Assembly (NCBI GenBank): GCA_009363875.1 | Contig: CM018688.1 | Coordinates: 62,473,001-62,537,000 of the forward strand | DNA length: 64,000 nucleotides | Direction: 5' to 3' | Origin: Mikania micrantha | Lineage: Eukaryota; Streptophyta; Magnoliopsida; Asterales; Asteraceae | In this document: positions 10,383 through 22,561 of the stretch, one piece after another | Numbering within the stretch: position 1 is the stretch's first letter | How the letters are laid out: every line of letters starts with the position of its first letter | Program-made: the position numbers and the translations under genes | The notes under the pieces: model-generated | What the model was told of the DNA's origin: nothing | Database searches by the model: none | What the model saw: the letters and a program-made list of their open reading frames with translations, nothing else

Positions 10383-12918
10383 TGTCACACCCCACGCCGC
10401 GTGCGGAATCCACGGCGCGTGACGTAATGATTACATAGCCATAGTTGAAGATCTCCCTTGACTTCTGGTTTACATAGATACTTGCTCCACCGTTCTTGAG
10501 CTGGTGGGTGATTTGTAACCTGGAACATGTAGCATAAAGAGTCAACTACGAATAGTTGAGTGAGAATCATAGGTTTTGTTGATGTAAAATGATTGTTCAA
10601 ACAATGATTTTCATGATATAGTTATCACAAGTGATCAAACAGGTACTTTGAAATTGAATCTACTTGAGCATGCAAACATCAAACCTATGTTGTTGTGTTC
10701 TTGTGCTAACGTTTGGCTACCCACCAAACGCCGTTATGCTAACGTCTGGCTACCCACCAGAACGCCGTTATGCTAACATCTGGCTACCCACTAGAACGCC
10801 GTTATATGATACTTTTTTTTCCCGCATATGATCATACTAGTACTACCAAGGGCTTGATAACAAGTTATTGATGTTCACATAAGAATGTGCCCAAATAGCC
10901 TCCACATAACCAAAGTTCCCAAGTGATACGCTTGATTTAATGATTTGGTAAAAGATTTACTCGATAATAGTTTGTCATGATTTTCCTGATGAAACCAATA
11001 TATGATATCACAGGAGTTGATAAATGTTTATCATCATCCAGATGATACCGATATATGACTTCACAATATTTGATAAAATATGTTTTGAAAATGCATCTAC
11101 ATGTTCCACCCCGAGTTTTTGTAAACATTTAAAGAAAGAGAGGAGGGGCTATGATCTCACAATAGTTGATAAAATATGTTCTGAAAAGGTAACCACATGT
11201 TCCACCCCGAGTTTTGGAAAACAAAACACCAAAAGGGGAACTATGAAACTCACCTGTTTATCGAAGTGTTTTGATTTTGAGGTATCACACAATCTGAAGA
11301 GAGTTCTGCAATTTATTAATGTTTTATGAGTTCCTTGTGTTTGAATTGGATTATCGAAATATTCCTTGACTTTTGATAACATGGAATCGTAATCCCAGTC
11401 ATCAAGCTGATCTTAATCCTTAATCAACCTCCTTAAGTTAATATTGCACAAAGTGCGATAAACAAGGAACCTATAATGATTTAGGTTCTTATTAAGGAGT
11501 TTATGACTTATTGGATTAATCACGACATTTTTGGATTAATCAAATAGATGTTGATTATTGATTATTTCACTAACGATTTCCTAGATGAATTTCTGGCTTA
11601 GGAATAGTCAATCCTTGTTATTGATCATTTAGGTATCATGAAACATGAGAATATGATATTAAAATAGGTTTAATAACCATGCTCAATGTACTAATCTGAC
11701 TATTATCATAAAGATCAGATTGTTATTTCGGTGATTATCTTTATGCTTGTCATTAGTTTGAAACACTTGGATTTAACCTAGCATTTCAAGAAATGATCAA
11801 GACAATCACAATCATTGTTACACTCAAATGGTTTAAACCATTATAACCATTATTGTGGTTTTATGAAAACCGGGCATTACAACGGCTCAAAACAAGGATT
11901 TACCCGTTAAAAGTCCGAGTTCTTCATTTATAATCATTCCTAGCCATCATCTAGGCAATAATCAACAACCCTAACTATCTCATTACGTTCAAAAACAAGA
12001 TCTAATCAATAAAAATCGAGCTAGAAGATTAAAAACGAACCGTTACCTAATATGACGGATTTCTGCGGTTAGAACAGCGATCCAGACTTGTAGATACGAA
12101 CCCTGGTGCGATCCGGATGTTCGGAATCCTTCAAAATTGGAGTTTGGATGCTAAAAACTTGATTTTGTGAGTTTGGAAGTCGAAAACGTCGAGAAGAAGA
12201 AAATAATATAGTTTCTAGATGCCATCTGACATTCTTATCCAATTTGCCGACTCTGCAGACCCCAGGCGCATCGCCCCACCTCGGAGGTTGGCCCGGGGCG
12301 TACCGCGCAGAGTGGGAATCTCAGATATTTTGGCTTTCCTTCGTTTTGCGATTCCGGGAGCATACGAACTCCGTTTTGCGCACGGTTTTCGCCTACGTTC
12401 ACGATTTTTCGAGCTCTTTCCAATGGTTATAATTTCAAGACCTGAAGAGTTTAGAATATTTGATCTCATATTTATGTTATATTTGACTCGGTGTATCTTG
12501 AAATCGGAGCCTCGTTTTGCGATTTCGCTTACACTCATTTTCTTCATTTCCGAGTTATGATTCTAGACATGAAATCGGTTGGTCATCTATTTGAATAAGC
12601 ATCATGTGATGAATGTTTCTTTGAGATCTACTAATACCAGATTCCTGAGTAATTACAAGTCATGAACTGATATGATATGATATGGTCCTTCTGACACATA
12701 CGTAATAATGAATGTGGATTTCAAACACGAACAAATGTGCTCACGTCATTGATGACGTAATTCTCAAATGAAATTGTCTTCTGTTAATTTGTCTGGGCTC
12801 CGAATACTTTAGTTGAGTCTAGAAATATGATTGAATCCTTGTTGGGCCTTATTGGGCCTAACTCTTATTGAGCCTTACCGGGTCTCGCGTGTCTGGTCCA
12901 ATGTTGACGGATGTTACA
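10383..12918 (-). mobile_element. Gypsy element F, 3' LTR (copy L1)
   Basis: The plus strand starts TGTCACACCCCACGCCGCG and ends GGATGTTACA, with TG...CA termini over 2,536 bp. A polypurine tract lies directly inside its right end, so this is the 3' LTR of a minus-strand element. Its partner L2, next to a primer site, begins at 30099, and a further near-identical copy L3 is at 33170. The outer flank (10332-10382) recurs beside L3. Open frames of about 110 codons on both strands near 12215-12560 are chance frames that recur in L3 only because the LTR does. A CTCACCTG block at 11249 gives a CAG/GTGAGT donor-like sequence in the sense direction. Confidence 0.85.
10705..10807. repeat. Minisatellite of about 35 bp in the F LTR, three units here
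   Basis: GCTAACGTTTGGCTACCCACC and its variants repeat three times, each unit ending in a CGCCGTTAT-like sequence. The sister LTRs carry only two units (near 30421-30490 and 33492-33561). The array has therefore gained or lost a unit since these copies separated. Confidence 0.8.
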
Positions 12919-12929
12919 GTCTCCCCCTG
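12919..12929 (-). other. Polypurine tract of gypsy element F
   Basis: The minus strand reads CAGGGGGAGAC directly before the LTR start TGTAACATCC. The preceding sense sequence AATTTCGGGACGAAATT is what commonly follows the end of pol in plant gypsy elements. Together they fix the 3' end of the internal region. Confidence 0.75.
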
Positions 12930-15900
12930 TTGAATAAATTTCGTCCCGAAATTTGGCTATCAGTACTTATGATAGTTTGTTTGGGAAAAACAATTGCATT
13001 ACGCGTGCAATCTACATGCTCATACGTGAATTTGAGTTCATGTCTAGTGCTCCATTTGACTTATTCTATAAGTGTCTGACTTAGTTTTTGTTTCTTGTCT
13101 TCGTGTCTTAAGATCTCAGCTAGTTTTCTTATATGATGAAATTCATCATCCTCATGAATTTGCTTAGAAGGAAACTGCTAGTGTTCTATTAGCTAAACAC
13201 TTTCCAATGTTTTATACATGAAGCACATCATGTAGGTTGTTATGTTTAAGAGATGATCCCAATCTTTATGCTGCTTATCCAAATTTGTTTAGAATCTTGA
13301 AAGGATCATGTTTTCTGATGTTAGTTTATCTTGTTACTCAGATCTAATTGTATTTGATCATAATGTCACCTCCAGCATTACCCTGGTAGTAACCTGGAGT
13401 CTCATAAGTTCTTCTGTTTTCCTTCACATGGTTCCTTTCTCAACTATGATCAGTTTATTTATGTCTTCCAATGATAGTTCCTTGTATCCATTTCAGGCTT
13501 ACTCACCTCAGTTCAAAGTACAAAAGCTCTATCTTCCGGTTTATGTGAGCTTTGGGTTGTACACCCCCAATGCCTATGTAGTGACTATTGTTACAAGGGA
13601 TTGCAACAAGTAAGAAGTGCATATATATTTCAACTATCATTAAAGTTGTAAACACCTCTTCTCATTGTGTTTCCTAGGATCTTGAGGGTTCATTCAGTTT
13701 GGCCATCCACTTGAGGCAGGTAAGATGTGTTTAGATTAAGTGATGTTACCAATGCCTTCTGAAAGGTTTGTCAGACTCGTGAGGTGAAGTTGACTATCTC
13801 ATTTGCAAATGATTGAGACCGGCACCTCATGTCGACTCACAGTTTCATCTAGGCATATTTGGTTACCATGATAATTGTTGTAATCTTCCCAAAATTCAAG
13901 AATAACTATAGACATAGCCCAATTGGGCCCGAATCAAATTGCTAGAGAGTTTTCAAGAATCTTAAAGGACATATAGCTGACATCATAGAGTATTTCAAAG
14001 AATGACAGGATGATAGTGATGGCTGAAAGGAATACATATCAAATATACGTAAATAACTTCCTTTCTGTGCATATATTCATGTCAATCCTAGTTTAATTTA
14101 TTAGTTTCATTTTAGATTCCATGTTTTGATATGTGATCCCATTTTCATGATTTGATCACATACCTCAAGTATGTTATTCGTTCTTGTTTCAAGATCGCAC
14201 GATGCTTGATTATGCTCATTGTGTTTCTCATGTTCTTATGAGTGTTAATGATATTAGGAGTAATAGTTGTTTGTTTACCTTGAACTTCCCCAGAACTCCC
14301 ATGTACTACAATTTACAATTATGCCGGCCGGTCGCAGCTGGAAATTGTACTGCATGTTTGTTCTAGCTCTGCTCAAGTTAGATTTCACTTGTTATTACCA
14401 TGGTTTTCATTGTGACTTTGTTCCAATGTTTTGAGTTCTGTTCACAAGTTCTAAGTTTAACTGGGATAAGTTCCCTATCCCTTCTTGTTCTAATATGTTC
14501 ATGATATGTGATCTAACAGGATCCATGAGTTTTGATAGTTCTGATAGTTGATCAACCATTAATTTCGTCTCAAAGTTTACAGTTTAGCTCGATAGTTTGA
14601 TAGACCCACGATGTCATGCATCGAGGTTCACTGATAGTTTCATGATCTCATTATGATTTATGATCTATGATCAACAGTTTGAATTTTCTGATAGAACTAT
14701 GAAATAGTTTCTAATAGCATGAAGTTCAAAGAGTTACATGGTGCACGTACATTCTTATGTAACAGACCCAACACGTATTCGTTTATCTCTCGAATACATT
14801 GTAGAATATGTTCACTACCGAACGTATTCCAAGTGGGTACAAGATGTAACATTGATTTTTGATGACAATCAAGATTTCATGAGACCGTTCTTTCAACAGC
14901 TCACTCTTATGATTCTGATGCACCAACAAGTAGGACAGGAGAAGGTGCATTTTGAGCATAGGGGTTAAGATTAAAATGTTGGCTTTTGATGTAGGCACTT
15001 GAGTTGCAGGCATAACAGGTTCTATCCTTGGTACTAGTTAGCATAGTGTATTTGTTCTAGGTGGGTTTCAAGCTAACCGGAAAGTTGTCATTGGATGATC
15101 TAATTGTTCACATCGAGCGCATAACTAACATATGCCTCTAATGAAATGATGGTAGTTTCATATGTCTCCTAAAGGTTGAGATTCCATATATAGGTTTCTC
15201 ACATAGGTATGAGTTTAAGAACATAGTTGAATAATATGTCAGAGATATACTCAACAAGGTTCTTAGCTTTCTTTTGTTTCCTTCATAGAGGTTTTGATTT
15301 CACCTTTTGATCTGTTGTACCCAAACTGTTGTCCTTTTGTGGGAAGTAGTTTGCTTTCACATGTTTGTTGGTTCCGATGTGCTAGAGTGAGTAGCTAACT
15401 TGAGAGTAGTAGGTTGCCTCTTAATTTTCCTTTACTGTACTTATCAATGTTTGTGATGAAGTGAAATAACCATTGGGACTAGTATACTCAATTCATGAAA
15501 TCGAGTAGGGTAAGTTTTATTGTCCCATTCAATATGGACTAGGTTCTAGAGTTTATTTTGAAGTTTCCTGATCCCATGCTTAAAATAGTAGTGATCAATT
15601 AATAGAACTCTAAAGTCTTCCAATGACATACTTGGAATAACTTCTCATTCTCTAGTTAGGTTTTTCGTCATCCCATTAGATCAATGTTCCTTGTTGAAAG
15701 AGTATTTACAGCCGTTTAGGTATTCTGGTCTATTGAGCAATTAAGGTATCCAAAGGTGTATCCAACAGACTCACTCCATTGTATGATTCCTAATGTACCC
15801 TCTGTGCCCGTAGAAGATTGGGTTTGGCATCCGAAATCAGTTCGAAAAGAACGAAGTCAAATTTTCAACAGCGTGATCGTGATTATGATTAAAGTACTAC

Positions 15901-16152
15901 TTAAAGACCAAAGAGTACAATAGAATCAAATGACAATTTGGCTAATACAACAGTCATCTGTCGTGCAATGATAATAGCCAAACGAATGATTTCATGATTG
16001 TTGCTAGTCATTCTCAGAACGGAAAAAAAAAGATTTAGTAAACCAGAAAGTTCCAAGAATCAAGGGAGATAGAGTTTAGACACGATGTCTAAACATATAA
16101 GAGATTCTTAGGTTGTAGTCTAGGTAATCCATTAAAGGGTTATCCTAAATCT
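12930..16152 (-). pseudogene. Internal region of gypsy element F, heavily decayed
   Basis: Only short open frames remain across 3.2 kb, much less than a normal gypsy body, so much of gag-pol has been deleted or mutated beyond recognition. A degenerate integrase stretch is still readable at 13670-13853 (listed separately). The right part, toward 16152, would be leader and gag. It is interrupted by S1 only about 14 bp before the primer site, which continues at 30068-30095 on the other side of S1. It could also be a non-autonomous derivative. Confidence 0.65.
13670..13853 (-). pseudogene. Integrase remnant of element F
   Basis: Translated on the minus strand with stops ignored, this gives SRHEVPVSIIC followed by a stop, then LNTSYLPQVDGQTE followed by a stop. 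The second part is the degenerate form of the gypsy integrase signature YHPQTDGQ(S/T)ER, and the first corresponds to RHGVPVSIISDRD. Order and spacing match integrase, so the identity is solid although the gene is dead. Confidence 0.7.
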
Positions 16153-16780
16153 TGTAGGACCTCGTAGGAGCTCGGAAACAATCTGATTCCAAGAGAAATC
16201 TGCTTGACAACCTCTGGAATAGTGCGGAATCCTATTCCAGGGTTTTCCAATCGAAATCAAGAGCAACCGTGGTGAATCGAGAGAGTAGAATCAACGTGTG
16301 AGTGAGAATCGATCACCACGAGTTGAGAATCGAAGTTGGATGGTAGGAATCGCTCAAAACTTCAAAGGTTTGACACCGGAGTGCACTGGGAAGAATGAGG
16401 ACTCATAAAAGTTAGGTTTGAAATGATTTGAACTTGTATTTATAGACTGTAGTCATTCGGCCGAATGAGTGGCCGAAGCAGCTCATTCGGCGAATGACTA
16501 TGTCGAATGGACATGTCATTCGATTGAGTCATTCGGCGAATGACTCATTCTCTCGCCAGTCATTCTCTATTTTGTTCATTCGGCGAATGACTTCATTCGT
16601 TAAAGTCATTCGCCCGAATGTGCAACACTCATACTCAAATATTAATAAACCAAATCAAACAATCATATAATCAATATTAGACATTAAGAACAATATATAA
16701 AGACAACTTCCATTAATATAACTTGAACTTTACATGATGGATAATACAAAATCGAACTAGGGACATTTAGTGCATCTACA
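16153..16780 (-). repeat. S1 3' LTR
   Basis: 628 bp, no indels against the 5' LTR at 29440-30067. It carries several copies of the palindrome ATTCGGCGAAT or close variants at about 16450-16625. A TTTATAGA stretch near 16440 may serve as a TATA-like element, but in the element sense its position relative to the motif zone is unclear. Confidence 0.95.
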
Positions 16781-16782
16781 AA

Positions 16783-16791
16783 CTCCCCCTT
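16783..16791 (-). other. S1 polypurine tract
   Basis: The minus strand reads AAGGGGGAG, two bases before the 3' LTR. The same nine bases with the same two-base gap occur in elements B (39060-39068) and D (58452-58460), showing that the two copia families share this 3' junction. Confidence 0.9.
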
Positions 16792-16800
16792 GGACCTAGT

Positions 16801-19800
16801 TCACTCATTGGAAGTGTCTTTCTTGAAAAGCTTGTCAGAGATGGCTTTCCAATCTGCTCCAGCATGAACCCTTAAGCATATGCAGATCCTGATCACCCTC
16901 ATAAACTGAAGTGCTTGTTCCATATCTTGTACATCAAAGAAAATCTGGTGGCGATAGAGAGCTTTGACATCGTTGTGTGACAAGTTAGTCAACCACATCG
17001 GGTCAAATATACGTTCAGTCTCCCATTTCTTCTCCTTGCACATAACTATCACAGCTTCTCCACTTCTCCCGTCGTAGTACCACCATCGGAAGCCTTCTAT
17101 AAAGTCTTGTCGCATCTTCCTTAACGGAATCTTCTTCAAAACTTTAGGAGGAAGCCACTTCAGGATAACTTTGTGCTTTCGGGTGTCTCCATCAATTTCT
17201 GGCAAACAATAACGTTCAGGCTGTTGCGACTGAAAGTTCACCCATCTTTTTCTATATTCGTACTGAATCTGACGAGAAAACCAGGCTGACATTCCAGAAT
17301 CTTCACTATATAGCATCCTCAGACGTGCTAACTGATTGACTTCAAAACCTGGCAACGTCTTAAAATCGTGAGGATGCTTGAAATAGTCAATGCCTCTTTC
17401 TCTCTTCACAGCATAACAACCAAGATCATGAAAGTATGCCCAGCTAAAAATTTGACCTCCAGCCTTGTAGCCTTTGGTCCTGTATACTTTCTTGTGCGTA
17501 GCTGGCATCTTCATTGTGCTCTCTTTCTTCAAGACCTCCCAGTAGGCCTTCCATTCCTCTTTTCTTCTCTTTTGATCATCAGCTTCGGCTTTGCTAACTT
17601 CAACTTTTTCTTCTAAGTATCGGATCAGTAGTTCTTCAGTGGCTTGATCAAACTGATCAGTGAATGTTGGCAGCTCGCCCTCAGCTGATGTATACTTTGG
17701 GTATTCTTCATCAGTGATGTCTTTAAGAATAACCTCATCTATATCATCAAAGGCCTCTGGAGTAGGCTCATCAAACACTGGAACTGAGGTATCATCAGTG
17801 ATGACCTCATCTGGGTTTAGCCTGAATAGTTCGGCTATCTGCTCCTTTGATAGGCAATGTATGATCTCTCCCTCCTCTTTGTCATAGCTGACTGAGTGCT
17901 GTATGATTCCTTGAGCGTGAAGAATCATAGTAAGAGTCTCGTCCAGTTGACGTCTCACAGGTACATCATCTATTTCCTCAGTAGCTTCTGGTTCTTTAGA
18001 CTGTGTAGGAGGAGGTGGAGGAGGAGCCTTTTTCTTCTTGTCGTTTGCACTCTTGGACCGGATCTCAGATGTAGAAGGGGCTTGATCATCATCATCATCA
18101 TCAGAACTTGATGAACCATAAGACCCACTTCCTGATCCGTCGTTATCATCATCATCTGAATCATCAGCTTTGTCAGAATCTTCATAGTCTACTTTCTCCT
18201 CATCAGATTCCTCTTCCTCTTTTTCCTCTTCCTCTTCCTCTTCCTTTTCTTTCTCAGAATCTGAATCATCGGATTGACCAGCAGTGCCTTCAAGTCTGGG
18301 AGTGCTGTCTTTGAGATTCTCAACTTGTTCAGCAAGACGAGCATTCTCCTCTTCCAATAACACAATCCGTTCATTGAAACCAGAGGTTGTCAATGCCAGC
18401 TGGTTATACTCATCTATGTATTTCAGTAACTGCTCCTCTTGCTGGGCTGATCGGGCCCGTAGATCAGCTCTCTGATCAGCAGCCTGAAGAAGCAAGGTAT
18501 CCTGCTTCTCTACCCGCTGAGTAAGCTGGGCAATAATCAGTTCCTGCTCCTGATTCTTCTTTTCTTGTTCCATGCTTCTCTCCATCAATCTAAGTACCAT
18601 ACTGTTCAGTGTGGTAAGCTGATCCACAACTGAAACAGTAGGTATGAACGTGTCAGCTCGTGATACAGAGGGACCAGCAGAGGCAACAGTAAAAACAGGA
18701 ATCTGAGTAATAGAGGTGGTCAGAGGGGCCGTAGTAGCACGAGTCGGAATAGCCCTTTACCTGGTCAGTGAAGAAACTGAGATAGCTGCTACTGATGTAA
18801 CAGTAGTTGTAGCAGCTGTCGTCAGTTCTGACCTCCTCTGAAAGAGGAACCTCGATCTCTTCCTCCTGCCAGCAGAAGAAGAAGACTGAACGACAGCAAC
18901 AAAAACTGCTGCAGAAGCTGGAATAGAGGAACGTGGAGGAGGTGAAACATTAAACTTAGGAATGAATAGTGGATCTGTAATCTCCTCCATCTCTGATTCA
19001 GTTCTCTTCCTCTTCCGCTTCATCAATCTCCCACCAATCCATACACTCTCGAATTCATCATCTGGTGTATCCTCTGAATCAGAACCACCAGCTTCATCAG
19101 CACCAGCTTCACCCTCATCATCACTTGAGTCCTCTGACTCATCTCCATCAGCAGTAGATGTGGTGCCTATTGTGTCAAGAGGAGTAGTCACTGTGGAGGT
19201 AGTAGTAGCCATGAAGTTCAGCTCCATCAGTGAATCACTTTCTACATCCTCATCAGCAGCTATAGAGGTACTAACTCCAGCATCTGTATCAACATCAGCT
19301 ACACTTACTCTTGTCACCCCAATATCAACAGTGCTAACACCATCAGTGGTAATAATAACATCAACATCAGCACTCATACTAACAGTGCTCACAACAACAG
19401 AGCTCTCACCAGCACCACTAGTACCACTACCACCTGCACCACTGACACCTACACCAGCATCATCACCAACATCATCAGGAACAACTATATCCTCCACATC
19501 TGAATCAGAATCATTGTGCCTCCATCTGCGACCAACCGGGGCTATGTAATGAGGCCTAGAAAGATGACCAAACAAAGATTGAGTTGCAGGCTTCCTTTCT
19601 TTTCCTCTGTATGACAGTACTCTGTTTAGAGTAGTGTCATTCATGTGCTCCAAGCGTAAGATATCAACATTGATCTTCGGCAGATTAGGCAACTGTGCGT
19701 CAATCAACTACTGCAAGAATCTAGGGTACATTAAGAACTTCTTGTCCCCTTTCAGAGTTACATTCTCTTTCAAATGTGAGAAGACCATTTCTGAGAAGTT

Positions 19801-20319
19801 GAATGGCAGGTTCAGTACAAGTGCAACAAAGGCACACTGTATGGTCTCTCGCATGTCATCAAATCCTCCTCTCCTGGATCCGAGACAATGAATCAGTACG
19901 TGAGCAAGATACTTGAACTGCGGAGACATGTATGCCTTGTTCAAGATCCCGGCTCCAAGGTCACCTTCATACTTGCACCTCATGAAGCAGCCTCGAACTA
20001 AATAACGATCTAGAAGATACGGCTGATCAGGTGCATCTTGGAAACCACAAACTCTTCTGATGTGGTCAGAAGAAATAACCACATCTTGTCCACGAACTTT
20101 GCCCCGAATGACTGTAGGCTCAGCTTCACAGTCGATATCAGCAGATGCCCAGAAGTCCTGCTGACGTGAAATATATGGCACATGTAAAGTTGAGATGGCA
20201 GTGAATATCCTCGAACGCCTGAGAAAAGTGATAATCTCAGTGTAGTGTTTGGCGTTCGGAGTGGTGAGATCCAAATGTGCACAGATGTTGTTCTTCGTCA
20301 CTGACTTGTATCCAGCCAT
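16801..20319 (-). pseudogene. S1 third ORF (envelope position), two in-frame stops
   Basis: One frame runs 3,519 nt from an ATG at 20319 to a stop at 16801. It is broken only by TAG at 19708-19710 and TAA at 18757-18759. The first 230 residues or so form a domain shared with B and D (FLRRSRIF, the IxxDHIRRVCGF stretch, YLAHVLIHCLGSRRGGFDDM, LPFNFSEMVF, MYPRF). Next come a Ser/Thr/Ala- and Asp/Glu-rich linker with a basic cluster KRKRKR (about 19010-19025), a coiled coil beginning near 18610 (MDQLTTLNSMVLRLMERSME, then heptads), a very acidic stretch, and a conserved C-terminal domain (YFHDLGCYAVKRERG to FDPMWL). No signal peptide or membrane helix is visible, so it does not look like a true envelope protein. 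Molecular function unknown. Confidence 0.85.
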
Positions 20320-20340
20320 TCTGAAAATCAGATAAAAACT
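20320..20340 (-). promoter_or_regulatory. Splice-acceptor-like site directly before the S1 third ORF
   Basis: In the sense direction TTTTTATCTGATTTTCAG is followed by A and then ATGGCTGG. A U-rich tract ends in CAG two bases before the start codon. A CTGAC branch-point-like sequence lies about 30 nt upstream of the AG, at a usual distance. B and D have the same arrangement. The inference is that the third ORF is translated from a spliced RNA. Confidence 0.55.
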
Positions 20341-20399
20341 GTTTGGACTCAGTCAGTTGCACAAAGTACAGAAATCAGATCAAAAACACAGTTGAAATA

Positions 20400-20580
20400 A
20401 AATGGCCGAATGAGTATGATTTGAACGAATGAACTTTTTGGTCGAATGAGACATTCTCCGAATTAGCTTCATTCGTTGAATAGACCTCATTCACCGAATG
20501 AGTCATATGCTGATTTAGTCATTCGCCGAATGAGCTTCATTCGCCGAATGAGTCATTCTCCGAATGATGACATTCGGCTG
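20400..20580. repeat. CATTCGCCGAATGA motif cluster upstream of the S1 third ORF
   Basis: At least ten copies or variants of GAATGA, TCATTCG and the joined palindrome ATTCGCCGAAT fall within 180 bp of otherwise noncoding sequence. The motif is the same as in the LTR and leader of this element. Confidence 0.85.
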
Positions 20581-20894
20581 TCTGTTCAAATTCTAACCCC
20601 TTTGACAAAATATTTCAAATCAGCTCTCAAAAATCATATATCTAGACTCAGAAACCACCGATTAAGAGTTTTAAAATAGGACTTTTATGATTTTAAGTTC
20701 ATTTAGACCATCTATTGACAAGGCGATTCTGAAAACCCAAAAATCTGAAATTTCAACCTGTTTTCGATGATTTCACGGACAAGATCTGATGATATTTGAT
20801 CCCAATGCACTTGAGATGATAATAAACGAGATTATCAGGAGCTGGATCAATAAAAATCAAGTGAAAATGAGAAAATGAAGAGAGAAGATATTTG

Positions 20895-21255
20895 GGCGAA
20901 TGGCTTCACACAGTTTCGAGCGAAAGAGAATTTTGGCGAATGAGGTGGTTCACCCGATTTACTGTTTATATAGGGTGGGTCATTCTCCGAATGAGACCGG
21001 CGAATGAGCTCATACTCACCAAAGACATTCGTCGAATGAGATTCAAGTGACAAAGTCATTCGTCGAATGAAACCAGCGAATGGGTTATACGACACAAGTC
21101 ATTCGCCGAAAGACATCAACTAATGAGTTATTCGGCATTGAGTCATTCGCCGAATGTGGTTCATTCTGTCATGAGTTATTCGGCCGAAAGACTCATTCGC
21201 CGAATGAAATCATTCGGTCGAATGAGAGATTCTGACCACCATTCAGGCGAATGGG
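20895..21255. repeat. Second palindromic motif cluster in the S1 spacer
   Basis: Dense ATTCGCCGAAT, ATTCGTCGAAT and ATTCGGCCGAA variants, spaced irregularly by about 15-30 bp. The irregular spacing shows that this is not a simple tandem array but many short motifs scattered in a zone. Confidence 0.85.
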
Positions 21256-21821
21256 GTCTTTCACCACAAAGCACAAAACACTTTTAAAGAATTTTTCATT
21301 TTGATCATCAAAACTTATGCCATTTATGAAGATAAGTCTGGTTTGTTCAAGATTCAGATAAGACAGTCATCTGAACCTACAAATGATCACCTAAACTGAA
21401 ATAGAAAATATAAAATCTTTGTGTAATTTTCTAAAACAAAATACAACTGTACAACTAACAATTAAGAACAATTAAACACATATTTTTGTGAGAAATCTAT
21501 TGAGAAATTAACACATACACCTAATCAATCAAATTAGCATCACTGAATGATTCATTTCAGACACTTTTGACTTGTGATCTGATTACTGATATATATATGT
21601 CCACTTTAAGCTTTACAATACAAAATTATCAAACACATTTGATGATCACTTATGTTTTTTGACTGAGTTACCCGTTTTATCTATCCAACAAAGGTTTGAA
21701 CTCAGTTTGTAACTCATCTCCGCACATCTTAATACCCAGCATCATGAATTCTATAAGGTTCTAATTTATTTTCTTTTTGTATTTTTCTTTTTAATTTGTC
21801 TCACATGACCAACACAATCTC

Positions 21822-22086
21822 ATGGACGGCTTCAACTAGGTTCGTCCCAGTAATATGGCACGTATACAGATCTATGTTGACATGCTTGACTTGTTCTATC
21901 CAAATGGATGGCTTCAACTAGGTTCGTCCCAGTAATATGGCACGTGTATGGAATCGAACTTATTTTATTTTTCACAAGCTTAATACCAGCTTGATTTTCT
22001 TTTTATTTTATTTTTACTCAATCATTCTCATCTGAATGGACGGCTTCAGCTAGGTTCGTCCCAGCAATATGGCACGTGTACAGACT
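21822..22086. repeat. Triplicated motif of about 47 bp with hairpin and G-box
   Basis: Three copies (21822-21869, 21904-21952, 22036-22086) share ATGGACGGCTTCAACTAGG, then TTCGTCCCAG and AATATGGCACGT. GGACG and CGTCC within each unit can pair into a hairpin with a 14-base loop. Copies two and three end in the G-box CACGTG. The copies are nearly identical while the DNA between them is not, which points to constraint or recent copying. Confidence 0.9.
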
Positions 22087-22561
22087 TTGAATTCATGAAT
22101 AATTGGAAACCTTATTGGATCTCATGATAACAGGTGTATGCCTGATGTGAGTCATAAACTATTTCTCACTTAACTGTCTTTCAAAAACAGATCCCACAAA
22201 TCAGATTTTGTAAGTGTTCACAAATTTGTTTATTCATTTTGTAAAGTCAGCCTATCAGTACATCAGCTCACACTTCTCATATGTCTTCCATTTGTGCACT
22301 CACTAACACTTTTAGGACATGATAGATTAATGTATTACTTTCTCAAAGAAGACTTTCTCATTTTTACTAAATTTTCAATTATTTTTGTATTTTTTTCAAA
22401 TTTTTAGATGTTTTTGGTTTTTCAAAATAACATACTTTCTCCCTTTAAAAACCTAAAACGTAAAATCTTTTTGAGTTTTTGATTAAGATAAGAAATAAAC
22501 AAGAGAAGTAAATGAAATAAATAAATAACACAAAACAAAGCTAACTAAGAAAAAACGATGA

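Larger units (their letters stand above)
20581..22561 (-). other. S1 spacer between pol and the third ORF
   Basis: About 2 kb, A/T-rich, no coding signal. It contains a second motif cluster at 20895-21255 (ATTCGCCGAATG variants, again more than ten) and three direct repeats at 21822-22086, listed separately. An intron upstream of the third ORF would include this region. Confidence 0.7.

Noticed and set aside
12215..12560. Overlapping open frames of about 110 codons on both strands, repeated at 34967-35312
   Set aside because: They recur only because the LTR recurs. No protein family resemblance, and both strands are open, typical of a low-stop stretch.
17660..19549. Plus-strand open frames such as 18962-19549
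   Set aside because: Antisense shadows of the low-complexity acidic and Ser/Thr-rich parts of the third ORF.
16801..20319. Third ORF of S1 as a host gene captured near the element
   Set aside because: It lies inside the LTRs and target duplication and has homologues in the same position in B and D.
20400..21255. CRISPR-like array of short palindromic repeats
   Set aside because: Spacing is irregular, the repeat is only 11-14 bp and variable, no cas genes are present, and the context is a plant retrotransposon.
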